Assembly (NCBI RefSeq): GCF_023008585.1
Contig: NZ_CP095390.1
Coordinates: 1,922,001 to 1,986,000 of the forward strand
DNA length: 64,000 nt
DNA from: Natribaculum breve
GTDB taxonomy: Archaea > Halobacteriota > Halobacteria > Halobacteriales > Natrialbaceae
Reading direction: 5' to 3'
The position numbers and the translations under genes are program-made. Shown piece by piece: positions 44,542 through 53,100 of this stretch (its first letter is position 1; every line of letters begins with the position of its first letter). The notes below the pieces were generated by a model that was given only the letters and a program-made list of their open reading frames with translations, made no database searches and was not told the origin of the DNA.

Positions 44542-46857
44542 CTCCGCGACGGATCCTGCGTCCGGGTCGGGCTCGGCGCTGCTGCCGCCACCGCCGCTGA
44601 ACAGCCGACCGCCGCCGGTGAGCACGTAGAGGACGGCGAGTCCGATAAGGTACGCGACGGCGATCGGGAGCGCGAAGACGAGCATCGTCAGGACGCCTTT
44701 CGGGGTGGCGAACGCCGCGACGACGAAGATGGTGAGGACGACGGGCCGCCACCGCTCGAGCATCGACCGGTAGGAGACGATGCCGCCGACGTGGAACAGC
44801 GCCATCGTGACGACGATGTTCATGAGGAAGCCGATGCCGACGGTGGTGAAGATCACGAGCCAGAAGAAGCTCTTGATCTGGTAGGAGACGACCATCCCGT
44901 TGCTGATCGCGTCGGAGACCAGATACGAGATGACCGCCGGTGCGATCCAGAAGAAGCCGAGGTACGTGCCGACGGCGAAGCCGGCGAGCAACGAGCCACC
45001 CCAGACGACGAACGTGCGGCGGTCGCCGTAGACGAGTCCGCGCTCTTTGGCGGCGGGCCAGGCGTAGTACAGCACCATCGGTAACACTGCGACGACGGCG
45101 GCGAGCGTGCTCACCTTCACCTCGAAGATCAGCACCTCGACCGGGTGGAGCGCGATCACGATGTCGAGCTGGTCGATGAGCTGGTCGAGGGTCATCTCCG
45201 CGGGATCGATGTCGTTGCGGACGGCCACCTCGTCGAGGACGCTGTCGGGGACCCGGTCGAGGAACAATCTGAGAATCGATCCCAGTCCGCCGGAGTACAG
45301 CCAGAAGAACGTCCCTCCCATGACGACCATGAACAGGCCCACGAGGCGGAACATCTTCGACGTGAGACTGTTGAAGATGAACGCGAGGTCGTAGGCGTAG
45401 CCGCCGATGTCCTCCTCGGTCGTCTCGTCTTCGGTGAACGGGTCGATCATCCCGGCGGCGGTACTCGAGAGCAGGCTCCCCTCCTCTTCGTCCGCCGCCT
45501 CGGCCGGTGTGGAACCGCCCGCGGGGGCCGTTTCACCGTCCTCGTCGCGGTCGGTCTGACCCTGGAGCGTGTCGAACCGGTCGAGGATCGCCTGGGCTTT
45601 CTCCCGGTCGTCGTCGTACATCGCCTGCCGGGCGTGTTCTAGGGCCTGCTCTTCGCTCATCTCGAGGAAGACCTGCGGCGGGGCGGCCCGGATGCCGTCG
45701 GCGTCGAGGACGTCGAGGTCGATCTCGGCCGGATCGCCGGTCCGAATCGCGGCCTCGCGGGGATAGACCGGCTGCTGGAGGACCCGGACGGTGTAGACGA
45801 GCAAGACGAGAAAGCCCACGCCAAGCGCGAAGAGGAGGCCGGCCGCGAGGTCACCGAGCAGCCCGTACTGGGCGGAGAGCGCCTCGAAGGTCGTCGGACC
45901 GCCAGGCCGGAGGAACTCGGGAAGGACGGGGTAGAGTTCGTCCTCGAGGAGGTCGAAGCCGCCCTGGTTGACGAAGACCGACGCGGCGGCGAACGTGACG
46001 CCGACGGCGGCGGCGAACTGGAGGATGCGCCGTTTCACGAACGCGGTTCCCCGGCCGGCAGACTGGGCGGCACCGCGACGGCGCATATCGGTGACCAGTT
46101 TCGCGAGGCCGAGACTGAAGACGTAGAGGATGGCCATCGGCATCGCCCACATGACCTGCGTGAACGGATCCGGTGGGGAAAACAGCGCGCCGAAGATGGC
46201 GATGGCGACGAACGCGTGGCGCCACTTGTCACGGAACATCTCGTAGGGGACGATCTCGGTGTACGAGAGCGCACCCATGAAAAGCGGCAGCTGGGCGGCA
46301 AGGCCGAAGGAGATCGTAAGGAGAGCGATAAATTCGGTAAACTCCGTAATACCGTAGCTGGGCTTGACGCCGGCACTGACGGCGTTACCTGCGAGGAAGT
46401 CGAACGCGTACGGGAAGAAGACCACGTAGGCGTAGATGACGCCGCTCCAGAACAGCGTAAACGAGGTCAGGACGAATCCGATCGTGTACCGTCTCGAGAT
46501 CGGCACGACGCTCTCGACGCCGCGACGGCGAAGCGCATCCCGGGAGTAGTACAGTAGTACGGGAATCGCGACGACGATACCGAAGAAGAGTCCGATCTTC
46601 GCCTGTAAGAGGATCACCTCGAACGGGGTTCGAGTGATGACGTCGGTCGAGTCGGCGACCTGTGCGGACATCTCGGCTTTCGCCGTCGACTCGAGAAACT
46701 GCCAGATCCAGTACCGCAGGAGGTAAAACGAGGCGATAAAGCCCGCGACGAAGACGATGAACACCTTCTGGAGGTGTTGCTGTGCGCTCGAGAGTATCGC
46801 TCCGAGCGTCTCCCGGCCGCTGTTTATCGTCCGGGCGGTATCCTCGTCGATGCTCAT
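44539..46857 (-). CDS. tatCt: Tat translocase double TatC protein (TatCt)
   Basis: 772 residues. Haloarchaea-specific fusion of two TatC domains linked by extra membrane helices and an acidic linker (~380-475, DRDEDGETAPAGGSTPAEAA). Receptor part of the twin-arginine translocase for folded proteins. First TatC segment: FGLAAQLPLFMGALSYTEIV; second: STLAAVVAVLPMVLYYAWPA and GIGFLMNIVVTMALFHVGGI. About 14 membrane helices. Divergent from tatCo with 140 bp between starts. Confidence 0.93.
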   Translation of the reverse strand: MSIDEDTARTINSGRETLGAILSSAQQHLQKVFIVFVAGFIASFYLLRYWIWQFLESTAKAEMSAQVADSTDVITRTPFEVILLQAKIGLFFGIVVAIPVLLYYSRDALRRRGVESVVPISRRYTIGFVLTSFTLFWSGVIYAYVVFFPYAFDFLAGNAVSAGVKPSYGITEFTEFIALLTISFGLAAQLPLFMGALSYTEIVPYEMFRDKWRHAFVAIAIFGALFSPPDPFTQVMWAMPMAILYVFSLGLAKLVTDMRRRGAAQSAGRGTAFVKRRILQFAAAVGVTFAAASVFVNQGGFDLLEDELYPVLPEFLRPGGPTTFEALSAQYGLLGDLAAGLLFALGVGFLVLLVYTVRVLQQPVYPREAAIRTGDPAEIDLDVLDADGIRAAPPQVFLEMSEEQALEHARQAMYDDDREKAQAILDRFDTLQGQTDRDEDGETAPAGGSTPAEAADEEEGSLLSSTAAGMIDPFTEDETTEEDIGGYAYDLAFIFNSLTSKMFRLVGLFMVVMGGTFFWLYSGGLGSILRLFLDRVPDSVLDEVAVRNDIDPAEMTLDQLIDQLDIVIALHPVEVLIFEVKVSTLAAVVAVLPMVLYYAWPAAKERGLVYGDRRTFVVWGGSLLAGFAVGTYLGFFWIAPAVISYLVSDAISNGMVVSYQIKSFFWLVIFTTVGIGFLMNIVVTMALFHVGGIVSYRSMLERWRPVVLTIFVVAAFATPKGVLTMLVFALPIAVAYLIGLAVLYVLTGGGRLFSGGGGSSAEPDPDAGSVAE

Positions 46858-46997
46858 TGAGTGTCCGTGGATAGCTTACATCCAGTTATCAACCTTTCGA
46901 GTAGATATCGCAGCCGGATTCACGTCGTCGCCGTGGCGCTCCAGAAGTGGTCACAAGAAAAAGGCCTATAACCGACGGCCTATCTATCTCTCGATAG

Positions 46998-48086
46998 ATG
47001 ACGGACGAGTCGGACGACCCGGGCGTCGACGAACCCGAGGAGCAACGGGAGTCGACCGAACGGAGGTCACGCGACGACTCGACCGACGAATCCGTCGACG
47101 AGGAGCCTGTCGCTCGCGAATCGGGGGACAGTCACTCGAGCGACGAGCGGGACGGAGACGCCGACGGACGCGACGAAGACGGGGACGCGGAGCCGTCCGA
47201 CCACGAGCCGTCGGCAGGAGCGGCTGGCGAGCGCCGCGAGGCGAAGACGGACGGCGAGGGTATCGTCGACGACGTGCCGGAACGGGACCGAAACGAACCC
47301 GCCTATCCGGATCCCGACGACGACATCGGTGGCATCGAAGCCCCGCCGGACGACGAGGAGATGCCGCTGGCGGATCACATCGAGGAGATGATCCTGCGCC
47401 TCGCCGTCGTCCTCCTGGTCGGTTCGGCCGCGACCGCGATCGGCCTGCTGTGGGCGTCGGACGCGATCGAGTACATCTGGCTGAACGTCTTCCCAGGCCC
47501 GAGCGGCGAGGTGCCGCCGCCACACGTCTACCAGCCGCTCGAGCTGTGGCTGACCCGGATCAAGGTCGCCTCGCTGCTGGGGATCATGGCCGCCTTGCCG
47601 ATGTTCGTCTACCAGACGTACCTGTTCATGCGACCCGGGCTGTACCCACACGAACGCAGGTACTACCTCGCGGCCGTCCCGACGAGCGTCGTGCTGGCGG
47701 CGATCGGGATGCTGTTCTCGTTTTTCCTCGTCCTGCCGGTTCTGTTCCGGTACTTCACGTACTACGCCGGCGAGGGTGCCGGCGACGCCTACAGCGTCGG
47801 GATCGCCTACGCGCTCGGCGAGACGTTCAACCTGATCATCACGCTCACCGGCTTCCTCGCGGTCGTCTTCCAGATCCCGCTGTTTATCATGCTCGCGATC
47901 ATGATGGGCGTGACGACCCGCCGGTGGCTCGCCGAGAAGCGACTCTACTTCTGGGCGGCCTTCGCCGGACTATCGTTCATGTTCACCGTGGACCCGACGA
48001 TGATGGCACCGGTGCTCGTCGCCGTCGCCATGATCTTGCTGTTCGAGGGGACGCTGTTCCTCCTGAAGTGGACCGGCCACGACTGA
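46998..48086 (+). CDS. tatCo: Tat translocase TatC protein (TatCo)
   Basis: 362 residues. A long acidic N-terminal tail (~1-120, rich in Asp/Glu/Ser) precedes a normal six-helix TatC (MPLADHIEEMILRLAVVLLV; YQTYLFMRPGLYPHERRYYL; MGVTTRRWLAEKRLYFWAAF). The tail is unusual for TatC outside haloarchaea. Its TGA opens a palindrome shared with the convergent stop of the next gene. Pairs functionally with TatCt and with TatA proteins not in this window. Confidence 0.94.
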   Translation: MTDESDDPGVDEPEEQRESTERRSRDDSTDESVDEEPVARESGDSHSSDERDGDADGRDEDGDAEPSDHEPSAGAAGERREAKTDGEGIVDDVPERDRNEPAYPDPDDDIGGIEAPPDDEEMPLADHIEEMILRLAVVLLVGSAATAIGLLWASDAIEYIWLNVFPGPSGEVPPPHVYQPLELWLTRIKVASLLGIMAALPMFVYQTYLFMRPGLYPHERRYYLAAVPTSVVLAAIGMLFSFFLVLPVLFRYFTYYAGEGAGDAYSVGIAYALGETFNLIITLTGFLAVVFQIPLFIMLAIMMGVTTRRWLAEKRLYFWAAFAGLSFMFTVDPTMMAPVLVAVAMILLFEGTLFLLKWTGHD

Positions 48087-48166
48087 TAACGACCGCTCCG
48101 AGTCGTTACCGCCGCAACCGCTGGACGTGCCGTGGTTTCCGGGAATGTATCACAGCAGGCGTTATC
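48084..48166. repeat. Diverged family-1 palindrome between two convergent stops
   Basis: Starts TGATAACGACCG at the tatCo stop and ends GGCGTTATC, where TTA is the complement of the TAA stop of the minus-strand gene at 48162. Terminal arms GATAACG (48085-48091) and CGTTATC (48160-48166). It could serve as a bidirectional terminator. Confidence 0.7.
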
Positions 48167-48545
48167 GGTCGGTGACGACGCCGTCGTGTGCGGCCGACGG
48201 GGCGACGCGTTCCGCGGCGTACTCGACGGCCGCTTCGGTGTTCGCGGGCCCCTCGTAGCGACCGTCGAACACCGACATGAACTGCCGGGCGAGGCGCTCA
48301 CAACTCTCGCAGGTCGTGACGGTTCTGAGGACGGTTCGCTCCTCGAGTTCGAGGCCGGGGTAGATCGTCACGGAGAGTTCGTACCCCGGTCGTCCGGTCG
48401 TCTCGAGCGTCGCCGGAGCGACGCGAAGCGACACGTCGCCGGTGTCGTGGACGTACCGCAGGAATCGCCGGGGAGTGGCGTTCGGCGTCGGACGGGAGGC
48501 GTCCGCTCGATCACGAGACCACGCTGCTGGGAGGTCGTCAGTCAT
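48162..48545 (-). CDS. Haloarchaeal hypothetical protein
   Basis: 127 residues. Central beta-rich region (SLRVAPATLETTGRPGYELS), CESCERLARQFMSVFDGR (a CxxC pair) and an alpha C-terminus (NTEAAVEYAAERVAPS). Not recognised. ATG 48545 preferred because TTCTATACTA is ~27 nt upstream; an ATG two codons earlier is possible. The upstream 160 bp is AT-rich compared with the window. Confidence 0.65.
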   Translation of the reverse strand: MTDDLPAAWSRDRADASRPTPNATPRRFLRYVHDTGDVSLRVAPATLETTGRPGYELSVTIYPGLELEERTVLRTVTTCESCERLARQFMSVFDGRYEGPANTEAAVEYAAERVAPSAAHDGVVTDR

Positions 48546-48702
48546 CGACATCGAGTACCACGAGATAGTATAGAAATGGGCGCTATTTCGTCAATATTGT
48601 CCACACTATCCCAATATTCTAGGATGAGTAGATTATTATTCTCTATTTCCCTGGTGTTTTGTATAATAATTTCCGGAGCGAGCGGAGCGAACTGGACGGG
48701 CG

Positions 48703-49566
48703 TCAGGCGTCGTCGGCCGTCGGGTACGTCGCCTCGAAGACGTTCTCGACGACCGGCGACTCGTCGGGGCTGACGCTGCCGGTGCGGTAGCCGTGGAGGT
48801 CGAGCGTGACGTGGTCGAAGCCGAGATCGTCGAGCGCGTCCCGGACCGTCTCGACGAACTCCACCTCGAGTGCGCGCTCGAGTTCGTCGGGTGCGACCTC
48901 GATGCGCGCGAGGCCGTCGTGGTCTCGCACGCGGAACTGCTCGAACCCCCACTGTCGGAGCAGGTTCTCGGCGCGTTCGACGCGAGTGAGTCGCTCCTCG
49001 GTCACCTCGAGTCCCGTCGGAATGCGCGAGGAGAGGCAGGCCATCGAGGGTTTGTCCGCGACCGAGAGGTCGTAGCGGTCTGCGATCTCGCGCACCTCGT
49101 CTTTCGTGATCCCGTGGTCGAGAAGCGGCGAGTAGACCTCGAGTTCCGCGACCGCCTGGAGGCCGGGTCGGTGTCCCTCGCCCGGGTCGTCGGCGTTGGT
49201 GCCGTCACAGACCGTCTCGATTCCGAGATCGCGGGCGGCCTCGAACATCCGCCCAAGTCGCATCGTCCGGCAGTGGTAACACCGATCGTCGTCGTTCTCG
49301 ACGAACGCGGGGCTGTCGAGTTCGGAGAACTCGACGACCTCGTGGCGAACGCCGATCTCTGCGGCCACCCGTCGCGCGTCCTCGAGTTCGGCCGCGGGCA
49401 GCGTCTCGCTTTTCGCGGTGCAGGCGACGGCGTCGTCGCCGAGGGCGTCCGCCGCGAGTGCGGCGACGACGCTCGAGTCGACGCCGCCTGAGAAGGCGAC
49501 GAGCACGCCGTCGTGACTCGCGAGGTCGGCCCGGGCTGCCTCGAGTTTCTCCTCGACCGTGGTCAT
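48703..49566 (-). CDS. larE: LarE-type sulfur transferase
   Basis: 287 residues. PP-loop SGGVDSS (26-32) and candidate sacrificial Cys177 in KPSMACLSSRIPTG, matching the position known in LarE; RCYHCRTMRLG near 95. LarE provides sulfur for the nickel-pincer cofactor of lactate racemase. No larB, larC or larA is nearby, so the partner pathway here is uncertain. ATG 49566 chosen (MTTVEEKLEAARAD). Confidence 0.87.
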   Translation of the reverse strand: MTTVEEKLEAARADLASHDGVLVAFSGGVDSSVVAALAADALGDDAVACTAKSETLPAAELEDARRVAAEIGVRHEVVEFSELDSPAFVENDDDRCYHCRTMRLGRMFEAARDLGIETVCDGTNADDPGEGHRPGLQAVAELEVYSPLLDHGITKDEVREIADRYDLSVADKPSMACLSSRIPTGLEVTEERLTRVERAENLLRQWGFEQFRVRDHDGLARIEVAPDELERALEVEFVETVRDALDDLGFDHVTLDLHGYRTGSVSPDESPVVENVFEATYPTADDA

Positions 49567-49680
49567 GGACCCGTGTTCGAAGTGAACGGGCAAAAGTACG
49601 TTGTCGTCGGCCGTGACGACGACTGATACTACCGGACGACAGACGGCCCGCCGGTCGGTGGGTTACAGCGGAGGCAGGGA

Positions 49681-49979
49681 GAAAGCCCACGGCTTTAGCC
49701 CTGTCTCTTACCCATACGTCGGAGTCTCGCGAAAGTGGTGTTTCGGAAGCTCTCGAGGCGGGCGAGCACGAGCTGAGACCCACAGGAAGAGAGACGAGAT
49801 CGACGCTCGGTACGGAGCGTAGTACTCGAGTCGACTGCGTTCGGATCCACAATTATGAATTTCACCCGGCGAAAGGCGCTGAATACTGGTATCTCGATCG
49901 CCACTCTCCGATGGATCGCCCGCGACTGGTGGCGCAACTTGTGGGTAAGAGACAGGACTTCAGTCGTGGGAGAAGTCAG
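49681..49979 (+). mobile_element. Palindrome-ended non-autonomous element (IS605-like MITE)
   Basis: About 300 bp. Left end GAAAGCCCACGGCTTTAGCC (49681-49700), then CTGTCTCTTACCCA. Right end TGGGTAAGAGACAGG (49942-49956), then ACTTCAGTCGTGGGAGAAGT. The 15-bp arms at 49700-49714 and 49942-49956 are perfect inverted repeats, within a ~32-bp imperfect terminal repeat. The terminal GAAAGCCCACGG and TCGTGGGAG motifs recall IS605-group ends. No transposase; a short ORF starting MNFTRRKALNTG inside is not convincing. A single family-2 arm (TGATACTACCGGACGAC) lies just outside at 49624. The right end overlaps the stop codon of the next gene. Confidence 0.6.
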
Positions 49980-50194
49980 TCGAGCAAGCCCAGGTCGCTC
50001 GCGACCAGATCGGCCACGCGGTCTGCGACGTCGGGGTCGACTTTGGCGACCGCCTCTCCGTCGTGGAGGCGCTCGTTGTGGTTCTCGAGTCGGTCGGCGA
50101 CGTCCGAGAGCGGGATCCGCGCCGTCGTCTCACACGCCGGACAGACGATCGGGACGCGCGGGCTCTCGTCGGCGTCGTCACTTTGTGTCGTCAT
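49976..50194 (-). CDS. Small zinc-finger-like haloarchaeal protein
   Basis: 72 residues. VPIVCPACETTARIPLSDVA has a single CPxC pair, followed by DRLENHNERLHDGEAVAKVD (His residues could complete a metal site). C-terminus VADLVASDLGLLD. Its TGA lies in the right end of the mobile element at 49681-49979, so the insertion abuts or defines the 3' end. Function unknown. Confidence 0.72.
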   Translation of the reverse strand: MTTQSDDADESPRVPIVCPACETTARIPLSDVADRLENHNERLHDGEAVAKVDPDVADRVADLVASDLGLLD

Positions 50195-50267
50195 TTCCAG
50201 AGTCTCTCGCAGCGACCGTCAAAAACGTCCCGTTCGCTTCGAGGACCTGCAGACGGAGCGCAGTCGA

Positions 50268-50471
50268 TCAGCGAGCGCTTCGGAGCAGTTTGACGACGCC
50301 CTGTGCAGCCATGCCGAGCACCGCCCACTTCCAGGCGAGGACGGCGACGCCAAGCAGTGCGACCGCCCTGGCGTTGTGCCCGCGATCGAGCGCCCGCTTT
50401 GCCTCCACGACGACCGACGCCACCGTCAGCGAGCGCGTCGCCTTCGAGCCGAGAAACCGTTTGAGTACCAT
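50268..50471 (-). CDS. Small membrane-associated protein
   Basis: 67 residues. Basic N-terminus (MVLKRFLGSKATRSLT), then helix and a hydrophobic segment (~37-57: AVALLGVAVLAWKWAVLGMA). Not recognised. Start ATG at 50471; the longer frame upstream overlaps the divergent region of the next gene and is not favoured. Confidence 0.6.
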   Translation of the reverse strand: MVLKRFLGSKATRSLTVASVVVEAKRALDRGHNARAVALLGVAVLAWKWAVLGMAAQGVVKLLRSAR

Positions 50472-50554
50472 ATCCGTCCTAGGACGGCCGACGGGATAAC
50501 GACCGCGCTGGAGCAAGCAAGTTGCACTCGACGAGAGCGGGCCGTCGGCGACGA

Positions 50555-51316
50555 CTACGTCGTCACGAGCAGCGAGCGATCGATCCGCGCCAGCGTCCGA
50601 TCGATCAGCCGGCCGACGTCTGCAATCACCGAGAGCAGCGGGTACGTACTCGGGCACTCGTCGTAGAGGTACAGTCCGAAATCCTCGAGGTCGATCAGTC
50701 CAGTTTGCCGCCTGCGACGGAGGACGTCCTGACGTCGTGCGGCGAGGTCGTCACACTGCGTTCGAAGCCGCTGGAGCCGCTCTCGCGTCAGGCGGAGGGC
50801 GTTGAACTCCAGGTGATCGAGTGGCTGGTCCAGAAGCGACGCCAGTTCGTCGAGCAGTTCCGAGAGGTCTCGCTTGGCCCGTTCCAGCGTGTCGGCCTCG
50901 TCGTCGAGCAGTTCGATCACGGATTCCCGGACGCCGACGGCCTGGCGAGCAGCGTCGACGAGCGATCGTTTGAGCGACGGGTGTAACTGCGATCCCTTCG
51001 TGACCGCCGCCGCGAGTTCCTCGCCGAGTTCGCCGGCCAGGTGTTCGGCGTAGGCCTCGTCGTACTCCTCGTGGTAGTGTGGGACGCACATCACCGTCTC
51101 GGTGTAGGCGTCGCGGACGCGTTCGAGTCCGGTCCGGCGTCGAGGCGCGAGCGGTGCCGGACCGGCAGGTCCGGATCGAGACTGGTTCGGCTCGAGCGCC
51201 CGGACTCGCCCGAGGAACTGCTCGAACGCGTGTCGCTCGTCCTCGAGTTGCCGACGCTCTCGCCGAAGCGCCTGCTGTGCCGCCTGGAGGGTGTCGGTAG
51301 AGACGACGGATGACAC
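50555..51316 (-). CDS. Haloarchaeal coiled-coil protein (DUF7260-like)
   Basis: 253 residues, GTG start. Long helical/coiled-coil tracts (TLQAAQQALRRERRQLEDER; ELLDDEADTLERAKRDLSEL) flank a central VMCVPHYHEEYDEAYAEHLA segment, the pattern I recall for DUF7260. C-terminus LDDECPSTYPLLSVIADVGR-like (YDECPSTYPLLSVIADVGR). Cytoplasmic. AT-rich promoter (TTCTTATATATTG region) upstream. Function unknown. Confidence 0.75.
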   Translation of the reverse strand: MSSVVSTDTLQAAQQALRRERRQLEDERHAFEQFLGRVRALEPNQSRSGPAGPAPLAPRRRTGLERVRDAYTETVMCVPHYHEEYDEAYAEHLAGELGEELAAAVTKGSQLHPSLKRSLVDAARQAVGVRESVIELLDDEADTLERAKRDLSELLDELASLLDQPLDHLEFNALRLTRERLQRLRTQCDDLAARRQDVLRRRRQTGLIDLEDFGLYLYDECPSTYPLLSVIADVGRLIDRTLARIDRSLLVTT

Positions 51317-51449
51317 GACAGTATCACCACGCCGTGCAGCCGTCTTAAAATTATTCGTTTTCTTATATATTGTGGTACGTGGGGGTCTGACGGCGACGTG
51401 TGACTATATAGGCGGCTCCGTCCCTGGTCCGACCACGCCGAGGCCGCCG

Positions 51450-53063
51450 TCACGTCACGTTGGCTGGCCGGCCCATCGTATACAGAAACAGCGGCGTCCG
51501 AGCGAACGCATCGCGGTCGGATCGGGACGACGGTCGCGACGCCGACGTCCGGTCTACCTGTGATGCGAAAAAGTCCGTGACGGCGTCGTCGTAGAACGTC
51601 AGTCCCGTCCCACCGAGCGTCCGGTGAGCGTAGGTCGCGAGGTAGAGCCGTCCCGCCGTCAGCGCCGCCTCGAGCTGGGCGACCCGGTAGCCGCGGTCGC
51701 CGAGGGCGTCGACGACCGACTCGAGGTCGGTCAGGAAGTAGACGCAGACGGCCGCGTCGGCACCGAGGCGCTGGTCGAGCGCGAGGTGGCCCGCCTCCTG
51801 GCGAAACTCGCCCCGAGCCAGGAGCTCGAGTTCGCCCCCGGCAGGGTGGTACCGGTAGGCCCCCGACTCGAGGCCCGAGACGGCGTTGACGACGAGGTAG
51901 GGTTCGGCGAACGAGAGCGGCGGGTCGTCCTCGCGCCTGACGTCCATCGGAACGCCGCGGACGGCCCGATCGAGCACAGTCGACAGTTTGCGGAAACTGA
52001 TCGGCTCGTGCCGGTACTCGCGACAGGAGCCGCGACGGCGGATCGTCGCGTGGAGCGGCCGACTCGAGGCCGTCTCGTGGTCGACCGGGTCGAGGGGAAT
52101 CCGCTCGCCGTCGTCTCCCCTGCGAGTCCCGATCGGCTCCGACGGCCGGTCGGTTCGCCACCGGTCCGCCGACCGTCCGTCCGCGAGCACGCTCGCCGAC
52201 CACGCCTCGAAGATCAGCGGGAACGTCTTCTCGTTCGGCGAGAGGGGTGCCGTTCGCGGATCGATCGGCGCGACCGACGGCGGGTCGGGCACGCCGCTCC
52301 CGGTCCCGATCGCGACGAGCTCGAGGGGTGCTTCCCGTTCGGGGTCGATCCCCAGCAGGTCGACGACGGGAGCGTCGGCGAAGCCGGTCACGACCTCGGC
52401 GCGCAGGTCGAGCGCGTGAGCGACGGCGAGCAGGTTCGCCAGGATCGTCCCGGAGTCCCAGAAGGCGTGGCGATAGGTTCGCTCCCGGTACTTCCAGGCG
52501 TTTCGCCACCACGTCGAGGTCGCGACGATCGACAGCGGGGCCGTGGCGACGCCGTCGTGTGTGCTCGCGTCGGCGAGCACGCCGCGGTAGTCGCCTTCCC
52601 GGAGCACGTCGAGCGAGAGGGTACGGGGATCGAAGTGGTAGACGCCGGCCTCGAGGTCGACGCCCTCGGCGACCGTCTCGTCCTCCACGTCGCCACAGAC
52701 GACGTAGAGGTCGACGTGGTAGAGCGCGCCCGTCGCCGATGCGGCGCGGAACAGGCGAGTGCCGCCGCGGACGTCGATCCGCTTCGTGATCCCGGCCGCG
52801 TAGTAACAGAGGGTCGCGAGCGTCTCGCGATCGGGGGCGACCGTCGGATCGCCGTCGGGGGTCGGTTCGGCGACCGCAGTCAGCGCAGGCTGCTGGGGCG
52901 GTCGAACCGATTCGGACAGCGAGCGCGCCGGGAGCGCTTCGTAGACCTTGTACGGCGTCGGCTCGTTGTCGAAGTCCAGTCGGTGCCCGCTCGTGTGCAC
53001 GCTCTGGGGGGAGTGTTTCGTCCGCTCGTGGTACTCGAGCGCGCCGACCTCTGGTGGGGTCAT
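51450..53063 (-). CDS. SagB-type peptide oxidase / tandem nitroreductase
   Basis: 537 residues, two nitroreductase-like domains. First ~75-270: LATLCYYAAGITKRIDVRGG; DSGTILANLLAVAHALDLRA. Second ~325-525: RGSCREYRHEPISFRKLSTV; QLEAALTAGRLYLATYAHRT. N-terminus KVYEALPARSLSES resembles SagB/ThcOx proteins, FMN enzymes that oxidise azolines in RiPP maturation. No YcaO cyclodehydratase, leader peptide gene or transporter lies beside it, so it may act on another substrate. Same strand as the DUF192 lipoprotein, 37 bp upstream. Confidence 0.83.
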   Translation of the reverse strand: MTPPEVGALEYHERTKHSPQSVHTSGHRLDFDNEPTPYKVYEALPARSLSESVRPPQQPALTAVAEPTPDGDPTVAPDRETLATLCYYAAGITKRIDVRGGTRLFRAASATGALYHVDLYVVCGDVEDETVAEGVDLEAGVYHFDPRTLSLDVLREGDYRGVLADASTHDGVATAPLSIVATSTWWRNAWKYRERTYRHAFWDSGTILANLLAVAHALDLRAEVVTGFADAPVVDLLGIDPEREAPLELVAIGTGSGVPDPPSVAPIDPRTAPLSPNEKTFPLIFEAWSASVLADGRSADRWRTDRPSEPIGTRRGDDGERIPLDPVDHETASSRPLHATIRRRGSCREYRHEPISFRKLSTVLDRAVRGVPMDVRREDDPPLSFAEPYLVVNAVSGLESGAYRYHPAGGELELLARGEFRQEAGHLALDQRLGADAAVCVYFLTDLESVVDALGDRGYRVAQLEAALTAGRLYLATYAHRTLGGTGLTFYDDAVTDFFASQVDRTSASRPSSRSDRDAFARTPLFLYTMGRPANVT

Positions 53064-53100
53064 AGCCCGGCCTACGACGGCGATCCCGAAAAAAGCGGAG

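Noticed and set aside
49855..50499. ORF starting MNFTRRKALNTGISIATL, Tat-signal-like
   Set aside because: Runs through the mobile element end and antisense of the 72-residue gene; no mature domain follows the signal-like start.
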